Assembly (NCBI GenBank): GCA_902465605.1
Contig: CABQNT010000012.1
Span: forward strand, 1-64,000
Origin: Prevotella sp902465605
Lineage (GTDB): Bacteria > Bacteroidota > Bacteroidia > Bacteroidales > Bacteroidaceae
Reading direction: 5' to 3'
DNA: 64,000 bases
Shown: in pieces, positions 42,712-51,225 of the stretch
Numbering within the stretch: position 1 is the stretch's first letter
Layout: the number at the start of each line of letters is the position of its first letter
Made by a program: the position numbers and the translations under genes
The notes under the pieces: generated by a model
Told to the model about the DNA's origin: nothing
The model's database searches: none
Seen by the model: the letters and a program-made list of their open reading frames with translations, nothing else

Positions 42712-42783
42712 AATCTTGCAAACCTCCTCAAATACTCGCATATTTGCAAGCAAGTGCCTCGGTGGTCGCAAATACGCGAATTT
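42712..42783 (-). repeat. Dispersed hairpin element, copy B (reversed)
   Basis: Inverted arms TCGCATATTTGC (42736-42747) and GCAAATACGCGA (42768-42779). On the minus strand the order is GCGTATTTGCG, loop, GCAAATATGCGAGTATTTG, AGGAGG, then CAAGATTTTTC. This parallels copy A (GCGAATACGCGAGTTATG, AAGAAGG, GTCAAGAAAATTT). Confidence 0.7.
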
Positions 42784-42838
42784 TATATATGCTTCACACT
42801 CATCTAATTACATAGATATACCCTATCAACAACATTTC

Positions 42839-42970
42839 AAAAGCAATCATATTGCACGGCAAGAGCATTGAGTTTGACCTGCAACGGACATGCTTTTCGA
42901 GGGTAAAAAGCATGCTATAGAAGACCAAAGTCAATGCTATTGGCCAAACAAGGGCATCAGAAAGTGATTT
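42839..42970. repeat. 22-bp tandem array B (six units)
   Basis: Units start at 42839, 42861, 42883, 42905, 42927 and 42949 with no slip in the 22-bp period. Sequences vary a lot (AAGAGCATTGAGTTTGACC, AAAAAGCATGCTATAGAAG, AAAGTCAATGCTATTGGCC). The period is thus better kept than the bases. Confidence 0.78.
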
Positions 42971-43055
42971 TTGAAGCTAAAATTGGCTGGATTTTTTCTA
43001 TAATGCAAATTTTGAAATGACCAAAAATATTGACAAAACCGTGATTTCTTCACTC

Positions 43056-44492
43056 CTATTTTTGGGGGATGTCCAATCCCATTTTTTTGGCTTTTTCAAT
43101 TAAAAGAGCCATCAACGGTTCGCGTTCGTTCGGCACCTTATTATCAAGCACCGCGTCTTTCAAGGTCTGCTTCAACGTCCCCACCTCGCGCGATGGCTGC
43201 AAGTTAAACATCTCCATGATTTCGTTTCCGTCGATGCAAGGCTGCAACAGACGCTTATAGTCGCGTTCTTTCAGGTCATCCAGCTTCTCGCGTACCATAC
43301 GAAAGTTGTCCAAGAACCGCTGTTTGCGCTGTGCGTTCTTACTGGTAATATCGGCTTCGCACAGCGTCATGAGGCCGTCGATGTCATCACCGGCATCGTT
43401 CATCAAACGACGAACGGCACTGTCGGTCACCTCTTCATCGGCAATGGCAATGGGACGCATGTGCATATCAACCATTTTTTGCACATACTTCATCTTGCTG
43501 TCCATGGGGAATTTTAGCCGTCTGAAGATGCCTGGAATCATCTTGGAGCCAATGTAATTATGGTTATGGAACGTCCATCCGGCCTTAACGTCCCACCTTT
43601 TGCTGCGTGGCTTACCGATGTCATGGAACAAGGCAGCCCATCGAAGCCACAAGTTGTCGGTATGTTGGCAAATGTTATCAACCACCTCCAGGGTATGATA
43701 GAAATTGTTTTTATGCGCTCTGCCGTTCCTTGTTTCCACGATATCCATGAGAGTGAACTCTGGCAAGATGAGTTCGAGCAATCCACAGCGATGCAGTTCT
43801 ACGAATCCCCGACTGGGATGGTCGGTCATCATGATTTTGTTCAGCTCGTCGGCGATACGCTCCCCACTGACAATCTTGATGCGTTCCCGGTTGCGCTGCA
43901 ATGCCTCAAAGGTTTCGTCCTCAATGAAAAACTTCAATTGTGTGGCAAAACGCACGCAGCGCATCATGCGCAACGGGTCGTCAGAGAAGGTGATGTCGGG
44001 ATCGAGCGGCGTGCGAATGATGCCGTCTTCCAGGTCTAAAAGACCGTCAAAGGGATCGACCAGCTCACCAAACCGCGAATCGTTGAGGCAGATAGCCATG
44101 GCATTGATGGTGAAATCACGACGATTTTGGTCGTCCTCCAAGGTGCCATCCTCCACCACGGGCTTGCGTGAATCGTGGCTGTAGCTTTCTTTTCGGGCAC
44201 CAACAAACTCCACCTCCAGCCCCCGATACTTCACTTGCGCCGTTCCAAAATTGCGAAATACCGACAGATGGGCTTGCTTGCCCAGCCGCTGCTTCAAGGC
44301 CTCGGCCACTTTGATGCCGTTGCCCACCACCACCACGTCGATGTCGTTGGACGGTCGTTCGAGAAAAAGGTCGCGAACAAAGCCACCCACTACATAGCAT
44401 TCCAGCTGCAAGGCATCGGCCACAGCGGATAGGTGATGAAAGATAGGTTGATCAAGAAGATGAGCCAAGTCGGCATTGGAGAGATTACGCAT
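43056..44492 (-). CDS. CCA tRNA nucleotidyltransferase/poly(A) polymerase family with HD domain
   Basis: A class II nucleotidyltransferase that adds or repairs the tRNA 3'-CCA end. Motifs are YVVGGFVRDLFLERPSNDID (GGxVRD and DxD), RRDFTINAMA and the RNA-binding helical domain, followed by an HD phosphohydrolase domain (WAALFHDIGKPRSKRWD). I start at the ATG at 44492 (MRNLSNADLAHLLD, 478 residues). A longer frame from 44525 is ruled out because the -7 box TAACTTTG lies at 44530-44523, over that start. Its CCA versus poly(A) activity cannot be told from sequence alone. Confidence 0.9.
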   Translation of the reverse strand: MRNLSNADLAHLLDQPIFHHLSAVADALQLECYVVGGFVRDLFLERPSNDIDVVVVGNGIKVAEALKQRLGKQAHLSVFRNFGTAQVKYRGLEVEFVGARKESYSHDSRKPVVEDGTLEDDQNRRDFTINAMAICLNDSRFGELVDPFDGLLDLEDGIIRTPLDPDITFSDDPLRMMRCVRFATQLKFFIEDETFEALQRNRERIKIVSGERIADELNKIMMTDHPSRGFVELHRCGLLELILPEFTLMDIVETRNGRAHKNNFYHTLEVVDNICQHTDNLWLRWAALFHDIGKPRSKRWDVKAGWTFHNHNYIGSKMIPGIFRRLKFPMDSKMKYVQKMVDMHMRPIAIADEEVTDSAVRRLMNDAGDDIDGLMTLCEADITSKNAQRKQRFLDNFRMVREKLDDLKERDYKRLLQPCIDGNEIMEMFNLQPSREVGTLKQTLKDAVLDNKVPNEREPLMALLIEKAKKMGLDIPQK

Positions 44493-44522
44493 GTTGAAAC
44501 TATAAAACTTCTTAAGTGGCTG

Positions 44523-44530
44523 CAAAGTTA
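44523..44530 (-). promoter_or_regulatory. Predicted -7 box of the CCA-transferase gene
   Basis: Minus-strand TAACTTTG followed by GCA, the same context as upstream of infC (59347-59354). Transcription would start near 44516, only about 24 nt before the ATG at 44492. Confidence 0.55.
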
Positions 44531-44574
44531 CTAAAAATTAGCTATGTTTTGGGTGCTATGAAAGAGAAAAATCG

Positions 44575-44582
44575 TATTTTTG
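44575..44582 (+). promoter_or_regulatory. Predicted -7 box directly in front of the 44587 lipoprotein
   Basis: TATTTTTG ends only 4 bp before the ATG at 44587, so the transcript would start at or within the start codon (leaderless mRNA). Confidence 0.4.
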
Positions 44583-44586
44583 CGAT

Positions 44587-44997
44587 ATGAAGAAATATAT
44601 GTGGTTGATTCTGTGCACGCTTCTCATCTGTTCGTGCACACCATCTGAAGACGAAAAAGCAGCAAGATTGCTCTCTCAAATCAAGACCTTATATAAGGAC
44701 GGTTGCTATAACGAAGCACTCGACTCCATCATGGCACTGCGCATGCGGTTTCCAAAAGCCATAGAGAGCCGCAAGGAAGCCCTACGCATTTGGCAAGACG
44801 CCTCCTTGAAGCAGGCGCAGGCCGACATTGCCCAGACCGACTCGGCACTACAAACCGTCTTGAGGAGTATCCCCATGGAATCTAATCTATACAAAGCCAA
44901 CATGATGAGGGTGGAACGCGACTCGCTGAAAGCGCGCTACGAGGCCATGTGTGGCGTGGTGCGAATGATTAGGATGCGGCAGAAACAGGGACTGTAG
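44587..44997 (+). CDS. Small lipoprotein, function unknown
   Basis: A 136-residue protein with a lipoprotein signal (LLICSC, Cys17 as the lipidated residue). The mature part is predicted to be a long helical hairpin or coiled coil: AARLLSQIKTLYKDGCYNEAL and DSIMALRMRFPKAIESR resemble a single TPR-like pair, then charged helices to the end. I recognise no named family. It stands alone, divergent from the CCA-transferase gene with a 94-bp gap. Confidence 0.7.
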   Translation: MKKYMWLILCTLLICSCTPSEDEKAARLLSQIKTLYKDGCYNEALDSIMALRMRFPKAIESRKEALRIWQDASLKQAQADIAQTDSALQTVLRSIPMESNLYKANMMRVERDSLKARYEAMCGVVRMIRMRQKQGL

Positions 44998-45187
44998 CAC
45001 AGGTCGCAGACACGTCATGCAGCCTTAGGCGTTGCACAGAGGATAGAGAATGAAGAACAACTGGCGAGAGATAACCCCGCAAAGCGATTCTTCATTTTTT
45101 TCGTTTGGAGCCTGCCAACTCATTCAGCGCACATCTGTCTACAAAAATTCGACATCCACTTCCTTTGGATATTTCATGAAAATTGAC

Positions 45188-45195
45188 TAATTTTG
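45188..45195 (+). promoter_or_regulatory. Predicted -7 box of the DUF1599-to-exonuclease gene run
   Basis: TAATTTTG followed by CAAAC. It overlaps a possible early ATG at 45193 and so favours the ATG at 45208 as the true start. Confidence 0.55.
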
Positions 45196-45207
45196 CAAAC
45201 AATAAAT

Positions 45208-45750
45208 ATGAACAATACGAAGACAGAAGAGCAGTTCAAGAAGGTGCTGACCGAATGTCGCACGCTCTTTGAGAAGAAACTTCACGATTACAGTGCGTCG
45301 TGGCGCATTCTGCGTCCGTCGTCGTTGACAGACCAGCTGTTCATCAAAGCCAAGCGCATACGCTCGTTGGAAATCAAGAAAGAAGCCATGATAGACGAAG
45401 GCATCCGCCCGGAATTCATGGCCTTGATTAACTATGGCATCGTAGGACTGATTCAACTGGAGAAGGGATTCGTTGACGAAATAGACATCAACACCGAGCA
45501 AGCCATGGCGCTGTACGACCGACATGCGAACGAAGCGCTCACACTGATGGTGAAAAAAAACCACGACTACGATGAGGCATGGCGCTCGATGCGGGTGAGC
45601 AGCTACACAGACTTCATCTTGACAAAGATACAACGAATCAAAGAACTGGAAGACATCCATGGACAGGCACTCGTTTCTGAGGGCATCGACTCCAATTTGA
45701 TGGACATCATCAACTACGCTGTCTTCGGTGTTATCAGGCTCAGTGAATAA
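45208..45750 (+). CDS. DUF1599 protein with internal duplication
   Basis: A 180-residue cytoplasmic protein. The two halves are repeats of each other: HDYSASWRILRPSSLTDQLF, then KAKRIRSLEIKKEAMIDEGI in the first half, and HDYDEAWRSMRVSSYTDFIL, then KIQRIKELEDIHGQALVSEGI in the second. Each half ends with a NYxxxGxIxL helix (INYGIVGLIQL, INYAVFGVIRL). DUF1599 has no established biochemical function. The arrangement DUF1599-DoxX-tpiA-SPOR-folE is a conserved Bacteroidetes gene order. It overlaps the next gene by 8 bp. Confidence 0.85.
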   Translation: MNNTKTEEQFKKVLTECRTLFEKKLHDYSASWRILRPSSLTDQLFIKAKRIRSLEIKKEAMIDEGIRPEFMALINYGIVGLIQLEKGFVDEIDINTEQAMALYDRHANEALTLMVKKNHDYDEAWRSMRVSSYTDFILTKIQRIKELEDIHGQALVSEGIDSNLMDIINYAVFGVIRLSE

Positions 45751-47071
45751 ACTCAAGACGATATTAACCAATGTGTGCCGCCTGCTCCTGGGCGTGACAT
45801 TCATCCTATCAGGATATGTCAAGGGCATCGACCCGCTGGGGACACAATACAAGATAGAAGACTATCTGGAAGCATTGGCATGGCAAGGCATGGTTCCCGA
45901 CTGGATGACGTTGGGTGCTTCGGTGGTTTTGTCGGCTTTGGAATTTTGCTTGGGCGTGTTCATCCTGCTGGCCATCAGGCGGCGAGTGGTGTCGAAGATC
46001 ACGCTGGTTTTTATGGCAATCATGACAGTTGTGACGCTGTGGTTGGCCATCGCCAATCCCATCAGCGACTGTGGGTGCTTTGGTGACGCCATCAAACTGA
46101 GCAATACGGAGACATTGTTGAAGAACATTGCGCTGCTGGGTTGCGCCATCGTCTTGGCCATTTGGCCGACACGCATGTGGCGTTTCATATCGAGGCCCAA
46201 CCAATGGATTGTGTTCAACTATACCATCTTCTTCATCATCGTGTCCAGTCTGTATTGCCTGTACAAGTTGCCACTGTTCGATTTCAGGCCTTATCACGTG
46301 GGAGCCAACATCCAACAGGGCATGGTGATTCCCGAAGGAGCGGAGCAACCCAAGTTTGAAACGACGTTCTTGTTGAAAAAAAATGGCGTGACGAAGGAGT
46401 TTACACTGGAGAACTACCCCGACTCTACTTGGACATTCGTGGACAGTAAGACCGTTCAGACGGCGAAAGGGTACATGCCTCCCATACACGACTTCAGCAT
46501 TCAAACCCAACAGGGAGATGATCTCACCCAGGAAGTGTTGAACGATACGAGTTACACCTTCTTGCTCATCTCGCCTCATCTGGAATATGCGGACGATTCA
46601 AACTTTGGCGATATTGACCGGATTTACGAGTATGCACAGACGTACAATTATCCTTTTTATTGCCTCACGTCAAGTACCGAGCCGCACATCAAGCGTTGGC
46701 AGGACCTGACAGGTGCCGAATATCCGTTCTGCATGACTGACGAAACCACGTTGAAGACCATCATCAGGAGCAATCCTGGGCTGCTTTTACTGAAGAAAGG
46801 AACCATCATTAGGAAATGGAGCCACAACGACTTGCCGAAAGAAGTCGACATGCAACGGCCGCTGAACGAAGAGGTGATTGGGCAAATGCCGGCCAACAGC
46901 GTGCCAACCAGGATTACTGAAATTTTCTTGTGGTTCATCCTGCCGTTGATGTTGCTGACCATTGCCGACCGACTTTGGGCCTGGAGCCAGTGGTTGAAGT
47001 TCAAGAAAAAGAAAGAAGAACGCTATCAAAAGCAAGAAAAAGATAATAAATCAACTCTAAAAAAAGAATAG
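45743..47071 (+). CDS. DoxX/MauE-like membrane protein with thioredoxin-like tail (BT_3928 type)
   Basis: A membrane protein of about 442 residues. Four N-terminal hydrophobic segments (about 5-150) hold the DoxX/MauE pattern with a SDCGCFGDAI cysteine pair. After another helix near 155-175, a periplasmic domain at about 235-400 includes FLLISPHLEYADDSNFGDID and PFYCLTSSTEPHIKRW, which resemble a thioredoxin-fold (peroxiredoxin-like) core without a clear CxxC. A last helix (about 405-425) and a lysine-rich tail follow. Start is GTG 45743 (MNKLKTILTNV) or GTG 45728, both overlapping the DUF1599 gene. A role in periplasmic redox or quinone-linked oxidation is inferred. Confidence 0.75.
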   Translation: MNKLKTILTNVCRLLLGVTFILSGYVKGIDPLGTQYKIEDYLEALAWQGMVPDWMTLGASVVLSALEFCLGVFILLAIRRRVVSKITLVFMAIMTVVTLWLAIANPISDCGCFGDAIKLSNTETLLKNIALLGCAIVLAIWPTRMWRFISRPNQWIVFNYTIFFIIVSSLYCLYKLPLFDFRPYHVGANIQQGMVIPEGAEQPKFETTFLLKKNGVTKEFTLENYPDSTWTFVDSKTVQTAKGYMPPIHDFSIQTQQGDDLTQEVLNDTSYTFLLISPHLEYADDSNFGDIDRIYEYAQTYNYPFYCLTSSTEPHIKRWQDLTGAEYPFCMTDETTLKTIIRSNPGLLLLKKGTIIRKWSHNDLPKEVDMQRPLNEEVIGQMPANSVPTRITEIFLWFILPLMLLTIADRLWAWSQWLKFKKKKEERYQKQEKDNKSTLKKE

Positions 47072-47075
47072 AAAA

Positions 47076-47837
47076 ATGAGAAAAAAAATCGTAGCAGGCA
47101 ACTGGAAGATGAATCTGAACCTGCAAGAAGGTGTTGCTTTGGCAAAAGAAATCAATGAAGCATTAGTAGCTGAAAAGCCCAACTGCGGCGTTATCATCTG
47201 CACACCGTTCATTCACTTGGCATGTGTAGCAGACGTATTGGATAAAAACTTGGTGGGTTTGGGTGCAGAGAACTGTGCCGATAAGGAAAAAGGAGCCTAC
47301 ACAGGTGAGGTTTCTGCAGAGATGGTAAAGAGCACCGGAGCACAATATGTCATTCTTGGACACTCTGAAAGACGTCAATATTACAAGGAAACTCCAGAAA
47401 TCTTGAAGGAGAAAGTGCAGTTGGCATTGAAGAATGGCCTGAAGGTTATCTTCTGCATTGGTGAGACTTTGGAAGAGCGCGAGGCCAACAAGCAGAACGA
47501 AGTGGTGAAGGCAGAACTTGAAGGCTCTGTATTTAACCTTTCTGAAGAGGAATTCAAGAACATCATTATCGCCTACGAACCCATCTGGGCCATTGGTACT
47601 GGAAAGACTGCTACAGCCGATCAGGCAGAAGAGATTCATGCCTATATTCGTTCAATCGTTGCTGAAAAGTATGGTAACGAGGTGGCTCAGGACACCACTA
47701 TCTTGTATGGAGGCAGCTGCAAAGCCAGCAATGCACCTGAATTGTTCGCTAAAGAAAACATCGATGGCGGTCTGATTGGCGGAGCATCACTTAAATGTGC
47801 CGACTTCAAGGGCATCATTGACGCTTGGAAGAAATAA
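47076..47837 (+). CDS. tpiA: Triosephosphate isomerase
   Basis: Interconverts dihydroxyacetone phosphate and glyceraldehyde-3-phosphate. The 253-residue sequence has GNWKMNLNLQEGVALAKEI at the start (catalytic Lys), the catalytic His in VILGHSERRQYYKE, the catalytic Glu in IIAYEPIWAIGTGKTATADQ (split: IIAYEPIWAIGTGKTA), and ILYGGSCKASNAPELF. It is 4 bp behind the DoxX-like gene. Confidence 0.98.
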   Translation: MRKKIVAGNWKMNLNLQEGVALAKEINEALVAEKPNCGVIICTPFIHLACVADVLDKNLVGLGAENCADKEKGAYTGEVSAEMVKSTGAQYVILGHSERRQYYKETPEILKEKVQLALKNGLKVIFCIGETLEEREANKQNEVVKAELEGSVFNLSEEEFKNIIIAYEPIWAIGTGKTATADQAEEIHAYIRSIVAEKYGNEVAQDTTILYGGSCKASNAPELFAKENIDGGLIGGASLKCADFKGIIDAWKK

Positions 47838-47847
47838 GACTCCACTC

Positions 47848-47900
47848 ATGTTGAGTGAGGCAAGGCCCATCCAATAGTGAGCCTTTGTTTCACTCAACAT
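47848..47900 (+). terminator. Long hairpin behind tpiA
   Basis: ATGTTGAGTGAGGCAAGGC (47848-47866) pairs imperfectly with GCCTTTGTTTCACTCAACAT (47881-47900). There is no good U-tract, so it may be an attenuator or an mRNA 3'-stabiliser and not a full terminator before the SPOR gene. Confidence 0.5.
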
Positions 47901-47923
47901 ATTTGAATTAACACCAAAGAAAA

Positions 47924-48607
47924 ATGAAGAAATTCGTCACTTTATTCATCATCATCATTTGTTCAATAACATTTGCTGATGCACAGACTTTCCTTGAGCA
48001 TCTTCAGAAGAAGGAGCCAGGAAAAGCATCTGTCAAAGTTAGCCAGAGTAAGGATATCGACGAATTGGTTAACGGAAAAGCGAAAACCGCTACAACACAG
48101 ACCGGCAGGACTGATAACAAAGCGCAAGACGTAAAAAATGTCACATCAACAAAGAATCAAAACTCACCTGCAGTAACAACAAACCCAGCGGAGAAGAATG
48201 GTCAGAAACCTAAAGAGGGAGCTGAAACGAAACATGATTCCACGGCTAAACATGAAGATAAACGACTGCAAAACGAAGAAACTTCGACCAATGAGATGGA
48301 GATTCCCACCATCGACATGCGCAAAAAAGTGATGCGTAAGGGGTATAAAATCAATGGATACCGTGTGCAAGTTTATGCTGGAGGCAACTCGCGTGCCGAC
48401 AGACAACGTGCGGAAGCGGCCAGAGACAAAATCAAACAGACGTTTCCTAATGAGCCGGTTTACGTCCATTTCTATTCTCCAAGATGGATTTGCCGCGTAG
48501 GTAATTATCGAAGTTATGAAGAAGCGGCGCACATTCTCAAGCAAGTGAAAGGTCTTGGGTATAAACAAGCCAGCATTGTACGCGGCAAAATTACTGTACA
48601 ATATTAA
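47924..48607 (+). CDS. SPOR-domain cell-envelope protein
   Basis: A 227-residue exported protein: signal peptide (1-20, ending ADAQ), a low-complexity, charged and probably disordered linker (about 25-125), then a SPOR domain (about 145-227; NGYRVQVYAGGNSRADRQRA, FYSPRWICRVGNYRSYEEA). SPOR domains bind denuded septal peptidoglycan, so this is likely a division-site or septum-sensing factor. It lies between tpiA and folE and 21 bp before folE. Confidence 0.87.
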   Translation: MKKFVTLFIIIICSITFADAQTFLEHLQKKEPGKASVKVSQSKDIDELVNGKAKTATTQTGRTDNKAQDVKNVTSTKNQNSPAVTTNPAEKNGQKPKEGAETKHDSTAKHEDKRLQNEETSTNEMEIPTIDMRKKVMRKGYKINGYRVQVYAGGNSRADRQRAEAARDKIKQTFPNEPVYVHFYSPRWICRVGNYRSYEEAAHILKQVKGLGYKQASIVRGKITVQY

Positions 48608-48628
48608 ACAATAGGAACGAAGAAAGAC

Positions 48629-49222
48629 ATGAATTCAGATACTGAATTTCGTGAAGGTCTGGACGAACTGGCCTCACATTACGAAAAAATATTATCACTT
48701 CTCGGCGAAGACCCACAGCGCGAAGGCCTACAGAAGACTCCCATGCGCGTGGCAAAAGCCATGCAAGTGCTGACAAGAGGTTACGCACAAGACGCCAAGC
48801 AAGTGCTTCTCGATGCGCTGTTTGATGAGAAATACAATCAAATGGTCATCGTCAAAGACATTGATTTCTTCTCCATGTGCGAGCACCACATGCTGCCTTT
48901 TTATGGAAAAGTGCATGTAGCCTACATCCCCAACGGTCACATCACCGGATTAAGCAAAATAGCTCGCGTGGTAGACATATACAGTCACCGTCTGCAAGTG
49001 CAAGAACGTCTGACGCAACAAATCGGAGATTGCATCCAAAGTGCACTCAAACCCTTGGGAGTGATGGTAGTGATTGAGGCCAAACACATGTGCATGCAGA
49101 TGCGCGGAGTGGAAAAACAAAACTCTATCACCACCACGAGTGCATTCAGTGGTGCCTTCAATCAGGCTAAAACTCGTGAGGAGTTCATGAATCTTCTGCG
49201 TGGGGAATCAAAGAGAATATAA
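48629..49222 (+). CDS. folE: GTP cyclohydrolase I
   Basis: Opens GTP to dihydroneopterin triphosphate, the first step of folate synthesis. The 197-residue protein contains the zinc-binding CEHHMLPFYGKVHVAYIP (Cys and His ligands), GLSKIARVVDIYSHRLQVQE, and the third ligand in the CMQMRGVEKQNSITTT segment. It is the standard short FolE. It follows the SPOR gene and precedes the exonuclease gene with a 159-bp gap. Confidence 0.96.
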   Translation: MNSDTEFREGLDELASHYEKILSLLGEDPQREGLQKTPMRVAKAMQVLTRGYAQDAKQVLLDALFDEKYNQMVIVKDIDFFSMCEHHMLPFYGKVHVAYIPNGHITGLSKIARVVDIYSHRLQVQERLTQQIGDCIQSALKPLGVMVVIEAKHMCMQMRGVEKQNSITTTSAFSGAFNQAKTREEFMNLLRGESKRI

Positions 49223-49381
49223 GCACATTCACACCTATCGTGTTTGGCATCTCGCATCCAACATTGCGCTATTTTCCTATCATCAACAAGCAATTGAACG
49301 ACAATTCGGCCATCTCAAAACCAACATAAGACGGCAACTTGAGGATTGCCAAACGCAATTATTTACGATCAAGCTAAGTAT

Positions 49382-50131
49382 ATGAAGTTTATCTCATGGA
49401 ACGTTAACGGGCTGAGGGCCTGTGTGAAGAAGGATTTTGAAGCATCATTCCATCATTTGGACGCTGACTTTTTTTGCTTACAAGAAACCAAAATGCAGGC
49501 AGGTCAATTGGACTTGCAGTTCGAAGGCTATCAATCGTACTGGAACTATGCCGACAAGAAAGGTTATTCGGGTACCGCCATCTACACCAAACACACACCG
49601 CTGAACGTGACCTATGGCTTGGGAATAGAAGAACACGACCACGAAGGAAGGGTAATAACCATGGAGATGGAGGACTTTTTCCTCATCACCGTTTATGTTC
49701 CCAACTCGCAAGATGAGCTTCGCCGACTTGACTATCGAATGCAATGGGAAGACGATTTCCGAGCTTACGTTATGCAGTTGGATGCCATCAAACCAGTGAT
49801 TATCTGCGGAGACCTGAACGTTGCTCATGAAGAAATTGACCTGAAGAACCCCAAGACCAATCGCCGCAATGCCGGTTTTACAGACGAAGAGCGTGAAAAG
49901 ATGACCATTTTGCTTAACAATGGCTTTGTAGATACCTTTCGTCATCTCAATCCTGAGCAAGTAACCTACTCGTGGTGGTCGTACAGATTTCGCGCAAGAG
50001 AAAAGAATGCCGGCTGGCGTATCGATTATTTTCTTATTTCAGAACGGCTCAAAGAACGACTCGTTGATGCTAAAATACATACAGAGATTTTAGGAAGCGA
50101 CCACTGTCCGGTGGAATTGGAGCTGCTGTAA
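49382..50131 (+). CDS. xth: Exodeoxyribonuclease III / AP endonuclease
   Basis: Base-excision repair enzyme that cuts at abasic sites and degrades 3' ends. The 249-residue endonuclease/exonuclease/phosphatase fold begins MKFISWNVNGLRAC and shows the metal Glu in CLQETKMQ, GYSGTAIYTK, the catalytic GDLNVAHEEIDLKNPK and the closing GSDHCPVELEL. I chose the ATG at 49382 because the fold begins at once there; the upstream 12 codons (from 49346) are not conserved. Confidence 0.95.
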   Translation: MKFISWNVNGLRACVKKDFEASFHHLDADFFCLQETKMQAGQLDLQFEGYQSYWNYADKKGYSGTAIYTKHTPLNVTYGLGIEEHDHEGRVITMEMEDFFLITVYVPNSQDELRRLDYRMQWEDDFRAYVMQLDAIKPVIICGDLNVAHEEIDLKNPKTNRRNAGFTDEEREKMTILLNNGFVDTFRHLNPEQVTYSWWSYRFRAREKNAGWRIDYFLISERLKERLVDAKIHTEILGSDHCPVELELL

Positions 50132-50254
50132 ATCCTCCCCACTCCTATCATTATCCAGATAAATACAACTATTCCATTCGAGCATAAACCACAATGAATG
50201 GCTTCGGCAGACTGATTTTAACCTCTTAGAACAACTTTTTGTTGCCAGAAGTCA

Positions 50255-51100
50255 TTATTCATTGGATTTTAATGGAAGCAGGATATCAGTGATAGTCGTG
50301 CCGGATGCAAACGCATCCAAATCCACTTCTCGATTGATACCACTCACCCATCCATGCTGATCGCGTTGCCATATATAGTGCCGGTGCGCGCCCTTCACCA
50401 CGGGAGCCTCATCACTATAACGGGCAATGAATAGGGGTAGCTTATCAAAACGGGGCGAAAGATGAGCATTATAGAAGCGACTATCGGCATAAAGTAGCGG
50501 ATACGAACCGTAATGTTGCTTGATCAACCCTACAAAAACAGCCAAACTGTCCTGTATTTGACGCTTATTCCACCCTTTTACTCCCGACCATTCCACATCA
50601 ACCATCGGCAAAAGATGCTGAGATGTACTGTCAACTTGAGTGATAAAGTTGTTGAATTGAGAACGCATGGAACTGGAATAGGTCAAAAAATGATACGACC
50701 CAATCAACAGTCCCGCACACTTAGCTTCTCGTATATTGTACTGATAAAGTGTATCGACGTGCGTACTTCCCTCGGTAGCCTTGATGTATACAAACTGAAT
50801 GCACGTGTCGCTGGCCACCAAAGGCCAATCGATAGGTCCTTGGTGATGCGAAACATCGATACCATCATAATGATATTTGCTTCGGGGATGAGGCAGCAAT
50901 CCGCTTTGCCAAGCCGTAGTTTGCAGGCCTGAAAGAAAACTTCTGTACTGCTCTGGGAAAAAGATAACCACCGAACAGAACACAAAAAACAAAACAGACA
51001 CCACAATAGCCATGGCCTTCAGCCTTCTCTTCCACCTTGAACCGTGGTGGTGATGGCGATGATGGTGGTGCCGATAGGAATGTGAACGTTGGTTGGTCAT
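50255..51100 (-). CDS. Membrane-anchored GH25 lysozyme with His-rich N-terminus
   Basis: A 281-residue glycoside hydrolase family 25 muramidase. A single helix at about 29-48 anchors it to the inner membrane with the catalytic domain (about 72-275) outside. Catalytic marks are GIDVSHHQGPIDWPLV, FVYIKATEGSTHVD, the acidic pair in LPMVDVEWSG and the C-terminal REVDLDAF. The cytoplasmic tail has nine histidines in residues 7-19 (RHHHHRHHHHG), unusual for the family. It cuts the MurNAc-GlcNAc bond and fits with the salvage system at 0-16 kb, though unlinked. It is transcribed opposite to the exonuclease. Confidence 0.88.
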   Translation of the reverse strand: MTNQRSHSYRHHHHRHHHHGSRWKRRLKAMAIVVSVLFFVFCSVVIFFPEQYRSFLSGLQTTAWQSGLLPHPRSKYHYDGIDVSHHQGPIDWPLVASDTCIQFVYIKATEGSTHVDTLYQYNIREAKCAGLLIGSYHFLTYSSSMRSQFNNFITQVDSTSQHLLPMVDVEWSGVKGWNKRQIQDSLAVFVGLIKQHYGSYPLLYADSRFYNAHLSPRFDKLPLFIARYSDEAPVVKGAHRHYIWQRDQHGWVSGINREVDLDAFASGTTITDILLPLKSNE

Positions 51101-51225
51101 GATTTAAACAGCTATGGATTGGCACATTTTTTTAAAGACATATCAATTCATAGGACAAGCCATCTGGCATCAATCCACCAGTCCATGCACATCCAACACA
51201 GGCTACAAGAAGGGCGATACATCTA

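Larger units (their letters stand above)
42406..43055. other. 650-bp intergenic region
   Basis: Between the RND adaptor start and the CCA-transferase stop. It holds the RND promoter, hairpin element B (42712-42783) and array B (42839-42970). A plus-strand frame at 42555 is only a translation of the repeats. Confidence 0.7.

Noticed and set aside
42555..42815. Plus-strand coding frame of 86 codons
   Set aside because: It crosses the hairpin element and has low-quality composition, no start signal and no family resemblance.
47848..47900. Strong intrinsic terminator behind tpiA
   Set aside because: The hairpin is good but no U-tract follows; it is kept only as a possible attenuator or stabiliser.
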